A DNA stretch of 64,000 bases from Streptomyces sp. L2. Its GTDB lineage: Bacteria > Actinomycetota > Actinomycetes > Streptomycetales > Streptomycetaceae. The stretch covers positions 4,898,001-4,962,000 of the forward strand of contig NZ_QBDT01000001.1 in assembly GCF_004124325.1 (NCBI RefSeq), read 5' to 3'. The notes beneath the pieces are model-generated. The model was not told where the DNA came from. It did not search any database and was given only the letters and a program-made list of their open reading frames with translations. Position numbers and translations under genes: made by a program. Positions 50,395-58,185 of this stretch are shown one piece after another (within the stretch, counting starts at the first letter, position 1; each line of letters begins with the position of its first letter).

Positions 50395-52761
50395 GTGGCC
50401 GCTCAGGTTCAGCAGTCCGCGGTCGGATCGGTGCGCGACGACCACGGGGCGCGTGATGCCCACGAGGCGCATGACGCCCACGAGGCGCCCGACGCGCGCG
50501 ACTCCGTGCGCGACCGGGAGATCCGTGTCGAGCAGGAACACCTGGACCGGGTGTACCGGCGGCTCGAGGAGAAGATCCACGAGGCCGAGTTCCTGATGAA
50601 CGACGCCGCCCAGCGCGGCCAGGTCGGCACGCCCGGCGCGCTCGCCGAGCGGGACGCGCAGGTCTTCCGGGCCGGTATCCACCTCAACCGGCTCAACAAC
50701 GAGTTCGAGGACTTCCTCTTCGGCCGGATCGACCTGCTGCTCGGCAAGGACGGCAAGAAGGGGCCCGACGGGGCGTACACCGCCGTCGAGCCCGCCGAGG
50801 GCGCGGTCCGCGACGACAACACCGCCGACATCGCCGAGACCCTGCACATCGGCCGTATCGGCGTGCTCGACGCCGAGTACGCGCCGCTGGTCATCGACTG
50901 GCGCGCCCCGGCCGCCGCGCCCTTCTACCGCTCCACCCCGGTCGATCCCGGACGGGTCGTACGACGCCGGGTCATCCGCTCCAAGGGGCGCCGGGTGCTC
51001 GGCGTCGAGGACGACCTGATGCGCCCCGAGCTGACGGCCCGGCTCGACGGCCGCGAGCTGCCCGTCATCGGCGACGGGGCACTGATGGCCGCGCTCGGCC
51101 AGGCCCGCGGCCACACCATGCGGGACATCGTGGCCTCCATCCAGGCCGAGCAGGACCTGGTGATCCGCGCCCCCGCCGCCTCCGTGACGTACGTCGAGGG
51201 CGGCCCGGGCACCGGCAAGACCGCCGTCGCCCTGCACCGCGCCGCCTACCTGCTCTACCAGGACCGCAGACGCTACGCGGGCGGCATCCTGATCGTCTCG
51301 CCCACCCCGCTGCTGGTGGCCTACACCGAGGGCGTGCTGCCCTCCCTCGGCGAGGAGGGGCAGGTCGCCATCCGCGCGATCGGCTCGCTCGCCGTGGACG
51401 CCGTCGGCGCCGAGGCCACGCTGTACGACTCCCCGTCCGCGGCCCGCGCCAAGGGCTCCGCGCGGATGCTGCGCGTGCTGCGCAAGGCCGCGCGCGGAGC
51501 ACTGGAGCTGAACGATTCGCCGGACCGGCTCCGGGTGGTCGCCTTCGGGCGCCGACTGGAGCTGGAGGGGGAGGAACTGGAGCGGATCCGCCGCACCGCC
51601 CTCGGCGGCACCGCGCCCGTCAACCTGCTGCGCCCGCGCGCCCGCAAGCTGCTCCTGGACGCCCTGTGGGAGAAGTCCGGCGCCGGCGCCCGCCACACCG
51701 ACCCGGAGCTGGCGGCCGAGCTGCGGTCCTCCTTCGACGAGGACATCACCTCCGAGGACCCCTTCGTCGCGTTCCTCGACGCCTGGTGGCCCGAGCTGAC
51801 CCCGAAGGGCGTCCTCGCCGCCATGGCCGACGAACGGCGGCTGGGCCGCTGGGCCCGCCGGGTGCTCAACCCTGGCGAGGTCCGCAAGGTGGCCCGGTCC
51901 CTGAAGCGGGACGGGTACTCCGTGCACGACATCGCCCTGCTCGACGAGCTCCACGCCGTGCTCGGCGCCCCGGCCCGGCCCCGCAAGAAGCGCGAGCTGG
52001 ACCCGCTGGACCAGCTCACCGGCCTTGAGGAGCTGATGCCGGTGCGCGAGGAGACGCAGTGGGAACGGGCGGAGCGGCTGGCGCAGGAGCGCGTGGAGTA
52101 CGCGCACGTCATCGTGGACGAGGCACAGGACCTGACGCCGATGCAGTGGCGCATGGTCGGCCGGCGGGGCCGGCACGTCACGTGGACGGTCGTCGGGGAC
52201 CCGGCCCAGTCCTCCTGGTCCGACCCGGACGAGGCCGCCGAGGCCCGTGACGAGGCCCTCGGCAGCCGGCCCCGGCGCCGGTTCCGGCTCACCGTCAACT
52301 ACCGCAACCCCGCGGAGATCGCCGAGCTGGCCGCCAAGGTGCTCGCCCTCGCCATGCCCGGCTCCGAGTCGCCTTCCGCCGTACGGTCCACCGGTGTCCA
52401 GCCGCGGTTCGAGGTGGCCGGGGAATCGCTGGCCGACACCGTGCGGGCGGAGGCCGAGCGGCTGCTGGGGCTGGTCGACGGCACGGTCGGCGTCGTCGTC
52501 GCCATGAGCCGGCGGGGCGAGGCGCGGCGGTGGCTGGCGGGGCTGGGGGACCGGGTGGTCGCGCTGGGCAGTCTGGAGGCGAAGGGTCTGGAGTACGACG
52601 CGACGGTCGTCGTGTCGCCGGCGGAGATCGCCGACGAGTCGCCTGCGGGGCTGCGGGTGCTGTACGTCGCGTTGACGCGGGCGACTCAGCAGTTGACGGT
52701 GGTGTCGGGGGAGCGGGACGAGCCGGATGCGGGCGGGGTGCCGGATCTGCTGCGGGACTGA
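50395..52761 (+). CDS. HelD-type helicase-like RNA polymerase recycling factor
   Basis: 788 residues, GTG with AAGGGGG upstream. N-terminal coiled coil (residues 40-110), Walker A GGPGTGKT at 269-276, motif II DEAQD at 575, YRNP, LEAKGLEYD and YVALTRA in the C-terminal half. These mark the UvrD/Rep-like HelD class that removes stalled RNA polymerase. A short Asp/Ala/His repeat (DAHEAHDAHEAPDARD) precedes the conserved part. I saw no rifamycin-associated element upstream, so it is more likely a general HelD than rifampicin-inducible HelR. Confidence 0.9.
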   Translation: MAAQVQQSAVGSVRDDHGARDAHEAHDAHEAPDARDSVRDREIRVEQEHLDRVYRRLEEKIHEAEFLMNDAAQRGQVGTPGALAERDAQVFRAGIHLNRLNNEFEDFLFGRIDLLLGKDGKKGPDGAYTAVEPAEGAVRDDNTADIAETLHIGRIGVLDAEYAPLVIDWRAPAAAPFYRSTPVDPGRVVRRRVIRSKGRRVLGVEDDLMRPELTARLDGRELPVIGDGALMAALGQARGHTMRDIVASIQAEQDLVIRAPAASVTYVEGGPGTGKTAVALHRAAYLLYQDRRRYAGGILIVSPTPLLVAYTEGVLPSLGEEGQVAIRAIGSLAVDAVGAEATLYDSPSAARAKGSARMLRVLRKAARGALELNDSPDRLRVVAFGRRLELEGEELERIRRTALGGTAPVNLLRPRARKLLLDALWEKSGAGARHTDPELAAELRSSFDEDITSEDPFVAFLDAWWPELTPKGVLAAMADERRLGRWARRVLNPGEVRKVARSLKRDGYSVHDIALLDELHAVLGAPARPRKKRELDPLDQLTGLEELMPVREETQWERAERLAQERVEYAHVIVDEAQDLTPMQWRMVGRRGRHVTWTVVGDPAQSSWSDPDEAAEARDEALGSRPRRRFRLTVNYRNPAEIAELAAKVLALAMPGSESPSAVRSTGVQPRFEVAGESLADTVRAEAERLLGLVDGTVGVVVAMSRRGEARRWLAGLGDRVVALGSLEAKGLEYDATVVVSPAEIADESPAGLRVLYVALTRATQQLTVVSGERDEPDAGGVPDLLRD

Positions 52762-52846
52762 GGGGGCGCCGGCCGCGCGGGGGAGCCGGGCTGCTGGGCG
52801 GGGTGGGTGCGGGCCGGGGGTGGGGTCGCTTGCCGGCGCTTGGCGG

Positions 52847-52959
52847 GTGCCTCCCCCACTCTCGGCTTCGCGCGAGCGGGGGGACCCCCACCGCCCACCC
52901 GTGCCGCCCTGGGGGTCTCCCCAGGCCCTTAAGGCACTGGGGGAGGCACGACTGCCCGC
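52847..52959. repeat. Dispersed palindromic repeat, copy B
   Basis: 12-bp perfect inverted repeats GTGCCTCCCCCA (52847-52858) and TGGGGGAGGCAC (52938-52949) enclose internal hairpins (CTGGGGGTCTCCCCAG and a CCCTTAAGG core). CGCCCACCCGTGCCGCCC at 52892-52909 and GCACGACTGCCCGC at 52946-52959 are exact reverse complements of sequences at 27182-27199 and 27163-27176. This looks like a small MITE-like or REP-like element. Confidence 0.85.
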
Positions 52960-53009
52960 AGCTGGGTCGGATCGGTAAAGAAGGGGTCGTGGGGGAATGG
53001 CCTTGTGGG

Positions 53010-53170
53010 ATCTGTTTGTTAGCCTTGGTGTGGCACCGGCCCGATCCAAGCCCCCGGGCCCAACCTTCGTCCCTTCGAGGGACCACTTGCCGCGAGGCGA
53101 GCATGGCGGGTCGGTGTCATGAGCGTGTGGGAGGCCCACGTCACGGATGTGACGTGGGCCTCCTTCTTTG
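53010..53170 (+). ncRNA. Candidate small RNA upstream of malic enzyme gene
   Basis: The terminator at 53130-53170 is not behind any protein gene. Upstream of it a compact hairpin (GTCCCT-TCG-AGGGAC, about 53,069-53,083) suggests a structured transcript beginning near 53,010. A TAGCCT-like -10 lies near 53,021, but no -35 is clear, so the 5' end is uncertain. Could be a leader or an independent sRNA. Confidence 0.4.
53130..53170 (+). terminator. Intrinsic terminator without upstream gene
   Basis: Perfect 15-bp stem (GGAGGCCCACGTCAC with GTGACGTGGGCCTCC), 4-nt loop, followed by TTCTTTG. One of the best intrinsic terminators in the window. Confidence 0.88.
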
Positions 53171-53363
53171 CCCCGACGGCGCCCCTTCCCCTCGGCAGAT
53201 CATTTCTCGTATGGTGGAAGTCGTTTTCCGAAAATGCCGTCGTCGTCAGTGGCCCCCCGTGAACACAACGTCCGCAATCCAGGGCGACTACCACGTACTC
53301 AGGGGTAGGTGCGACGATCGGACGGCACAACTCGCGACACGGTGAAAGCAGAGGAAGTCGGCC

Positions 53364-54779
53364 ATGGCAACGGCGCCCAGCGTCTCCTACTCGATGACGG
53401 TCCGGCTGGAGGTGCCCGCGAGCGGAACCGCCGTCTCGCAGCTCACCAACGCCGTGGAGTCCTCCGGAGGCTCCGTGACCGGCCTCGACGTCACCGCCTC
53501 CGGCCACGAGAAGCTCCGTATCGACGTGACCATCGCGGCCACCTCCACGGCCCACGCCGAGGAGATCGTGGAGAAGCTCCGCGGCATCGAGGGCGTCACG
53601 CTCGGCAAGGTCTCCGACCGTACGTTCCTGATGCACCTCGGCGGCAAGATCGAGATGGCGTCGAAACACCCCATCCGCAACCGTGACGACCTGTCCATGG
53701 TCTACACGCCCGGCGTGGCCCGCGTCTGCATGGCCATCGCCGAGAACCCCGAGGACGCCCGCCGCCTCACCATCAAGCGCAACTCCGTTGCGGTCGTGAC
53801 GGACGGCTCCGCCGTGCTCGGCCTCGGCAACATCGGCCCCAAGGCCGCCCTGCCGGTCATGGAGGGCAAGGCGGCCCTCTTCAAGCGGTTCGCCGGCATC
53901 GACGCCTGGCCGATCTGCCTCGACACCCAGGACTCCGACGCCATCGTCGAGATCGTCAAGGCCATCGCCCCCGGGTTCGCGGGCATCAACCTGGAGGACA
54001 TCTCCGCACCCCGCTGCTTCGAGATCGAGGCCCGGCTGCGCGAGGCCCTCGACATCCCCGTCTTCCACGACGACCAGCACGGCACCGCGATCGTCGTCCT
54101 CGCCTCCCTCACCAACGCCCTGCGCGTCACGGGCAAGGCCATCGAGAACATCCGCGTGGTCATGTCCGGCGCCGGCGCGGCCGGCACCGCCATCCTCAAG
54201 CTGCTCATCGCCGCGGGCGTGAAGAACGCGGTCGTCGCCGACATCCACGGCGTCGTGCACGCCGGCCGCGAGGACCTGGTGGGCGCCTCCGCCGACTCGC
54301 CGCTGCGCTGGATCGCCGACAACACCAACCCCGAGGGACTGACGGGCACGCTGAAGGAGGCCGTGCGCGGCGCCGACGTCTTCATCGGCGTCTCCGCCCC
54401 GAACGTCCTCGACGGCGACGACGTGGCCGCCATGGCGGACGGCGCGATCGTGTTCGCGCTCGCGAATCCCGACCCCGAGGTCGACCCGGCGATCGCGCGT
54501 CAGACCGCGGCTGTCGTGGCCACCGGCCGCTCCGACTTCCCGAACCAGATCAACAACGTGCTGGTCTTCCCGGGTGTCTTCCGCGGTCTGCTGGACGCGC
54601 AGTCCCGCACCGTCAACACGGAGATGATGCTCGCCGCCGCGCAGGCCCTCGCGGACGTGGTGACCGAGGACGAGCTGAACCCGAACTACATCATCCCCAG
54701 CGTCTTCAACGACAAGGTGGCCGGTGCGGTGGCCGGCGCGGTCCGCGAGGCCGCGAAGCCGGCCCCGGCCGAGCAGTAG
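53364..54779 (+). CDS. NAD-type malic enzyme with N-terminal ACT domain
   Basis: 471 residues. An ACT domain (residues 5-90: YSMTVRLEVPASGTAVSQL, RIDVTIAATSTAHAEEIVE) is followed by the malic enzyme body: MVYTPGVARVC (catalytic Tyr), VTDGSAVLGLGNIGPKAALPVMEGKA-like Lys region, HDDQHGTAIV metal site and the Rossmann motif SGAGAAGTAIL. Converts malate to pyruvate and CO2. NAD or NADP preference cannot be fixed from sequence by eye. The fused ACT domain suggests allosteric control. ATG start. Confidence 0.95.
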   Translation: MATAPSVSYSMTVRLEVPASGTAVSQLTNAVESSGGSVTGLDVTASGHEKLRIDVTIAATSTAHAEEIVEKLRGIEGVTLGKVSDRTFLMHLGGKIEMASKHPIRNRDDLSMVYTPGVARVCMAIAENPEDARRLTIKRNSVAVVTDGSAVLGLGNIGPKAALPVMEGKAALFKRFAGIDAWPICLDTQDSDAIVEIVKAIAPGFAGINLEDISAPRCFEIEARLREALDIPVFHDDQHGTAIVVLASLTNALRVTGKAIENIRVVMSGAGAAGTAILKLLIAAGVKNAVVADIHGVVHAGREDLVGASADSPLRWIADNTNPEGLTGTLKEAVRGADVFIGVSAPNVLDGDDVAAMADGAIVFALANPDPEVDPAIARQTAAVVATGRSDFPNQINNVLVFPGVFRGLLDAQSRTVNTEMMLAAAQALADVVTEDELNPNYIIPSVFNDKVAGAVAGAVREAAKPAPAEQ

Positions 54780-55097
54780 ACGTCAGCGGCGCGCGGGGGG
54801 AGTGAACAGTGTCCCGTGCGCCGTCACCATGCTGTGAGGATCACCACGGCGGCACGCCGCACCGGCGCGTCGCGGAACCTCCGGATGCCGGGCGCACTCT
54901 AGGGTGACGGCCGGGCAGCGCTATTCGTGTGACTCCCCAGGGTGCTCTCACGACTCCTACGGGTGCCGGATTGGCTTTCCCGCAGCAGGTAGGGGCAGGA
55001 TGCGTCCCTGGGCGCGAGCGCATCGGCATCGCAGTGCCTCACATGCGGCTCCGCCGCGTGGCACACCCCAACGGCAAGAAAACACGGGAGTAACAAC
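54780..55097 (+). promoter_or_regulatory. Promoter region of the HU gene
   Basis: 318 bases. No gene supported. A GC-rich palindromic stretch at the start may terminate malic enzyme transcription. GGGAG lies 10 bases before the HU ATG. Confidence 0.45.
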
Positions 55098-55379
55098 ATG
55101 AACCGCAGTGAGCTGGTGGCCGCGCTGGCCGACCGTGCCGAGGTGACCCGCAAGGACGCCGACGCCGTGCTGGCCGCTTTCGCCGAGGTCGTCGGCGACG
55201 TCGTCTCCAAGGGCGACGAGAAGGTCACCGTCCCTGGCTTCCTGACCTTCGAGCGCACCCACCGTGCCGCTCGTACCGCGCGCAACCCGCAGACCGGTGA
55301 GCCGATCAACATCCCGGCCGGGTACAGCGTCAAGGTTTCGGCGGGCTCCAAGCTCAAGGAAGCGGCCAAGGGCAAGTAA
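55098..55379 (+). CDS. hupA: HU-family nucleoid DNA-binding protein
   Basis: 93 residues, short HU type without the Lys/Ala-rich tail of HupS. MNRSELVAALADRAEVTRKD, the saddle VPGFLTFERTHRAARTARNPQTGEPINIPA and the C-terminal AGSKLKEAAK are family signatures. Dimeric minor-groove binder of the chromosome. A highly expressed gene with its own upstream region. Order malic enzyme-hupA-murA as in S. coelicolor, from memory. Confidence 0.97.
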   Translation: MNRSELVAALADRAEVTRKDADAVLAAFAEVVGDVVSKGDEKVTVPGFLTFERTHRAARTARNPQTGEPINIPAGYSVKVSAGSKLKEAAKGK

Positions 55380-55449
55380 GCGCTCCGCTTTGTGGCGCCG
55401 GTTCACCAAAGCGCCGCAGAGCTTCAGCGCCGTGGGTGGCTGTCGGCCT

Positions 55450-55492
55450 GTCGTGGCTGGTCGCGCAGTTCCCCGCGCCCCTTTCGGGGCGC
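55450..55492. repeat. Dispersed Streptomyces repeat, copy C
   Basis: GTCGTGGCTGGTCGCGCAGT and the following TCCCC are identical to copy A at 27113-27145. The hairpin GCGCCCC/GGGGCGC has loop TTTC here against TAA in copy A. The second module of copy A is absent. Lies between hupA and murA. Confidence 0.88.
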
Positions 55493-55510
55493 TTCACTGG
55501 ACGAAGTGGA

Positions 55511-55547
55511 AATGGGCGGCCCCCCTGTCACAGGGGGGCCGCCCATT
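55511..55547. terminator. Bidirectional terminator between hupA and murA
   Basis: Perfect 17-bp stem, AATGGGCGGCCCCCCTG with CAGGGGGGCCGCCCATT, 3-nt loop, between convergent genes. Confidence 0.9.
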
Positions 55548-55561
55548 CGTGTGGGCGGCGG

Positions 55562-56902
55562 CTAGCCGAGGGCCTTGCCCGGGAGTTCTACCTTTGCTCC
55601 CAGTTCCACGAGCTTCTCCATGAAGTTCTCGTAGCCCCGGTTGATGAGGTCGATGCCGTGGACGCGGGAGGTGCCCTGGGCGGCGAGGGCGGCGATGAGG
55701 TAGGAGAAGCCGCCGCGGAGGTCGGGGATGACCAGGTCGGCGCCCTGGAGGCGGGTGGGGCCGGAGACGACCGCCGAGTGCAGGAAGTTGCGCTGGCCGA
55801 AGCGGCAGTCGGAGCCGCCCAGGCACTCGCGGTACAGCTGGATGTGGGCGCCCATCTGGTTCAGCGCGGAGGTGAAGCCGAGCCGGGACTCGTAGACCGT
55901 CTCGTGGATGATGGAGAGGCCGGTGGCCTGGGTCAGGGCGACCACCAGGGGCTGCTGCCAGTCGGTCTGGAAGCCCGGGTGGACGTCGGTCTCCAGGGCG
56001 ATGGACTTCAGCTGGCCGCCGGGGTGCCAGAAGCGGATGCCCTCGTCGTCGATCTCGAAGGCGCCGCCCACCTTCCGGAAGGTGTTCAGGAACGTCATCA
56101 TCGAGCGCTGCTGGGCGCCGTGGACGTAGATGTTGCCCTCGGTCGCCAGCGCCGCGGACGCCCACGAGGCGGCCTCCAGGCGGTCCGCGAGGGCGCGGTG
56201 GGTGTAGCCGCCGAGCTTGTCCACACCGGTGATGCGGATGGTGCGGTCGGTGTCCATCGCGATGATCGCGCCCATCTTCTGCAGCACGCAGATGAGGTCC
56301 TCGATCTCCGGCTCCACGGCCGCGTTGGACAACTCGGTGACGCCCTCGGCGAGTACGGCCGTCAGCAGCACCTGCTCGGTCGCGCCGACCGACGGGTACG
56401 GCAGCCGGATCTTCGTACCGCGCAGCCGCTGGGGCGCCTCCAGGTACTGGCCGTCGGCGCGCTTCTCGATGGTCGCGCCGAACTGGCGCAGCACGTCGAA
56501 GTGGAAGTCGATGGGCCGGCCGCCGATGTCGCAGCCGCCCAGGCCCGGGATGAACGCGTGGCCGAGCCGGTGCAGCAGCGGGCCGCAGAACAGGATCGGG
56601 ATCCGGCTCGATCCGGCGTGGGCATCGATGTCAGCGACGTTCGCGCTCTCCACGTGCGTCGGGTCCAGCACCAGTTCGCCGGGCTCCTCGCCCGGACGGA
56701 CCGTCACCCCGTGCAACTGCAGCAGGCCGCGCACGACACGCACGTCACGGATGTCCGGAACATTGCGCAGCCGGCTCGGCTCGCTGCCCAGCAGGGCGGC
56801 GACCATGGCCTTCGGCACGAGGTTCTTCGCACCGCGGACACGGATCTCGCCCTCCAGCGGGGTTCCGCCGTGGACAAGCAGGACATCGTCGTTGACGGTC
56901 AT
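55562..56902 (-). CDS. murA: UDP-N-acetylglucosamine 1-carboxyvinyltransferase MurA
   Basis: 446 residues; transfers enolpyruvate to UDP-GlcNAc, the first committed step of peptidoglycan synthesis. RGAKNLVPKAMVAALL at the N-terminus, catalytic Cys124 in GLGGCDIGGRPIDFH (fosfomycin target; equivalent to Cys115 of E. coli), and DLRGGFSYLIAAL near the C-terminus. A Cys is present, so intrinsic fosfomycin resistance by Asp substitution is not indicated. ATG at 56902. Confidence 0.96.
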   Translation of the reverse strand: MTVNDDVLLVHGGTPLEGEIRVRGAKNLVPKAMVAALLGSEPSRLRNVPDIRDVRVVRGLLQLHGVTVRPGEEPGELVLDPTHVESANVADIDAHAGSSRIPILFCGPLLHRLGHAFIPGLGGCDIGGRPIDFHFDVLRQFGATIEKRADGQYLEAPQRLRGTKIRLPYPSVGATEQVLLTAVLAEGVTELSNAAVEPEIEDLICVLQKMGAIIAMDTDRTIRITGVDKLGGYTHRALADRLEAASWASAALATEGNIYVHGAQQRSMMTFLNTFRKVGGAFEIDDEGIRFWHPGGQLKSIALETDVHPGFQTDWQQPLVVALTQATGLSIIHETVYESRLGFTSALNQMGAHIQLYRECLGGSDCRFGQRNFLHSAVVSGPTRLQGADLVIPDLRGGFSYLIAALAAQGTSRVHGIDLINRGYENFMEKLVELGAKVELPGKALG

Positions 56903-57159
56903 GAATCTCGCGTTCCGATGAAGTGGGACAGGGGCCGGCCGATCACTTGGACAGGGGCCGAGAGAGACAGGGTAATCGCGGATCACCCCCCTCCCGTAAG
57001 CCCGCGGACGGCCCAGTCGCGTCATAGCTGTGTCACAACACGAACCGTTGGGCGCCGGGCACATGCGGTCACCGCCGCCCGGAATGCCGGGCACCTCTCT
57101 GAGCTGCGTTCACCGGCGTCGGCGGATTGGTGCCCCACGCCGGGGCAAGATGCGGGATC

Positions 57160-57741
57160 ATGTCTGGCATGACCGAGGTGTCCTCGCTCACAGGGCGACT
57201 GCTCGTGGCCACGCCCGCCCTGGCGGACCCGAACTTCGACCGTGCCGTCGTGCTCCTTCTCGACCACGACGAGGAGGGCTCCCTCGGCGTCGTCCTCAAC
57301 CGGCCCACCCCGGTGGACGTCGGCGACATCCTGGAGGGCTGGGCCGACCTCGCCGACGCGCCGGGGGTGGTGTTCCAGGGCGGGCCCGTCTCGCTCGACT
57401 CCGCGCTGGGCGTCGCCGTCATCCCGGGCGGCGCGAGCGGTGACCGGGTGCCGCTCGGCTGGCGCCGGGTGCACGGCGCGATCGGCCTCGTCGACCTGGA
57501 GGCCCCGCCGGAACTCCTCGCCTCGGCCCTCGGCTCCCTGCGGATCTTCGCCGGGTACGCCGGCTGGGGACCCGGCCAGCTGGAGGACGAGCTGGCGGAG
57601 GGCGCCTGGTACGTCGTGGAGTCCGAGCCCGGCGACGTCTCCTCACCGGAGCCGGAGCGGCTGTGGCGCGAGGTGCTGCGCCGCCAGCGCGGGGAGCTGG
57701 CGATGGTGGCCACGTACCCGGACGACCCTTCGCTCAACTGA
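57160..57741 (+). CDS. YqgE/AlgH family protein
   Basis: 193 residues. LTGRLLVATPALADPNFDRAVVLLLDHDEEGSLGVVLNRPT, FQGGPVSLDSA and RIFAGYAGWGPGQLEDEL are the conserved YqgE blocks. Start placed at ATG 57160, which has GCGGGA upstream; an ATG at 57169 is the alternative. Biochemical function of the family is unclear. Monocistronic or with the DUF3039 gene 29 bases downstream. Confidence 0.92.
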   Translation: MSGMTEVSSLTGRLLVATPALADPNFDRAVVLLLDHDEEGSLGVVLNRPTPVDVGDILEGWADLADAPGVVFQGGPVSLDSALGVAVIPGGASGDRVPLGWRRVHGAIGLVDLEAPPELLASALGSLRIFAGYAGWGPGQLEDELAEGAWYVVESEPGDVSSPEPERLWREVLRRQRGELAMVATYPDDPSLN

Positions 57742-57770
57742 AGGGTGTGAGCTTCAGTACCCTGGGGCTT

Positions 57771-58052
57771 ATGAGCACTCTTGAGCCCGAGCGCGGGACT
57801 GGTACCGGGACCCTCGTCGAGCCGACGCCGCAGGTGTCCCACGGCGACGGTGACCACGAGCGCTTCGCCCACTACGTCCAGAAGGACAAGATCATGGCGA
57901 GCGCCCTCGACGGCACGCCCGTCGTGGCGCTGTGCGGCAAGGTGTGGGTGCCCGGCCGCGACCCGAAGAAGTATCCCGTCTGCCCCATGTGCAAGGAGAT
58001 CTACGAGTCCATGGGCAGCGGAGGCGACGAGGGCAAGGGCGGCGACAAGTAG
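57771..58052 (+). CDS. DUF3039 zinc-ribbon protein
   Basis: 93 residues, ATG 57771. ERFAHYVQKDKIMASALDG followed by CGKVW and KYPVCPMCKEIYE: a conserved actinobacterial small protein with three or four Cys able to bind zinc. Always small and cytosolic. Function unknown; the tail is Gly/Asp-rich. Confidence 0.9.
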   Translation: MSTLEPERGTGTGTLVEPTPQVSHGDGDHERFAHYVQKDKIMASALDGTPVVALCGKVWVPGRDPKKYPVCPMCKEIYESMGSGGDEGKGGDK

Positions 58053-58075
58053 CGCTGCCGCCGGTACGGGCTCAC

Positions 58076-58115
58076 CAGGTCCCCGGAGCGCCCCGGCGGG
58101 CGCCCCGGGGACCTG
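58076..58115 (+). terminator. Terminator after DUF3039 gene
   Basis: CAGGTCCCCGG pairs with CCGGGGACCTG, enclosing a second stem GCGCCC/GGGCGC; starts 23 bases after the stop. Confidence 0.82.
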
Positions 58116-58185
58116 TGCCGCTTTCCGGCCGGTAAGTGGTCCAGACCTCTTGTCGGGCGGCGGGGGTCCTGCTTAGCCTCCTGGG

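Larger units (their letters stand above)
52762..53363. other. 602-base gene-free region with repeat, candidate sRNA and malic enzyme promoter
   Basis: From left to right it holds a palindromic dispersed repeat (52847-52959), a candidate small RNA region with a strong terminator (53010-53170), and the promoter region of the malic enzyme gene, which has TTTTCCGAAAA-type AT-rich sequence at about 53,223-53,236. No protein gene is supported. Confidence 0.6.
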
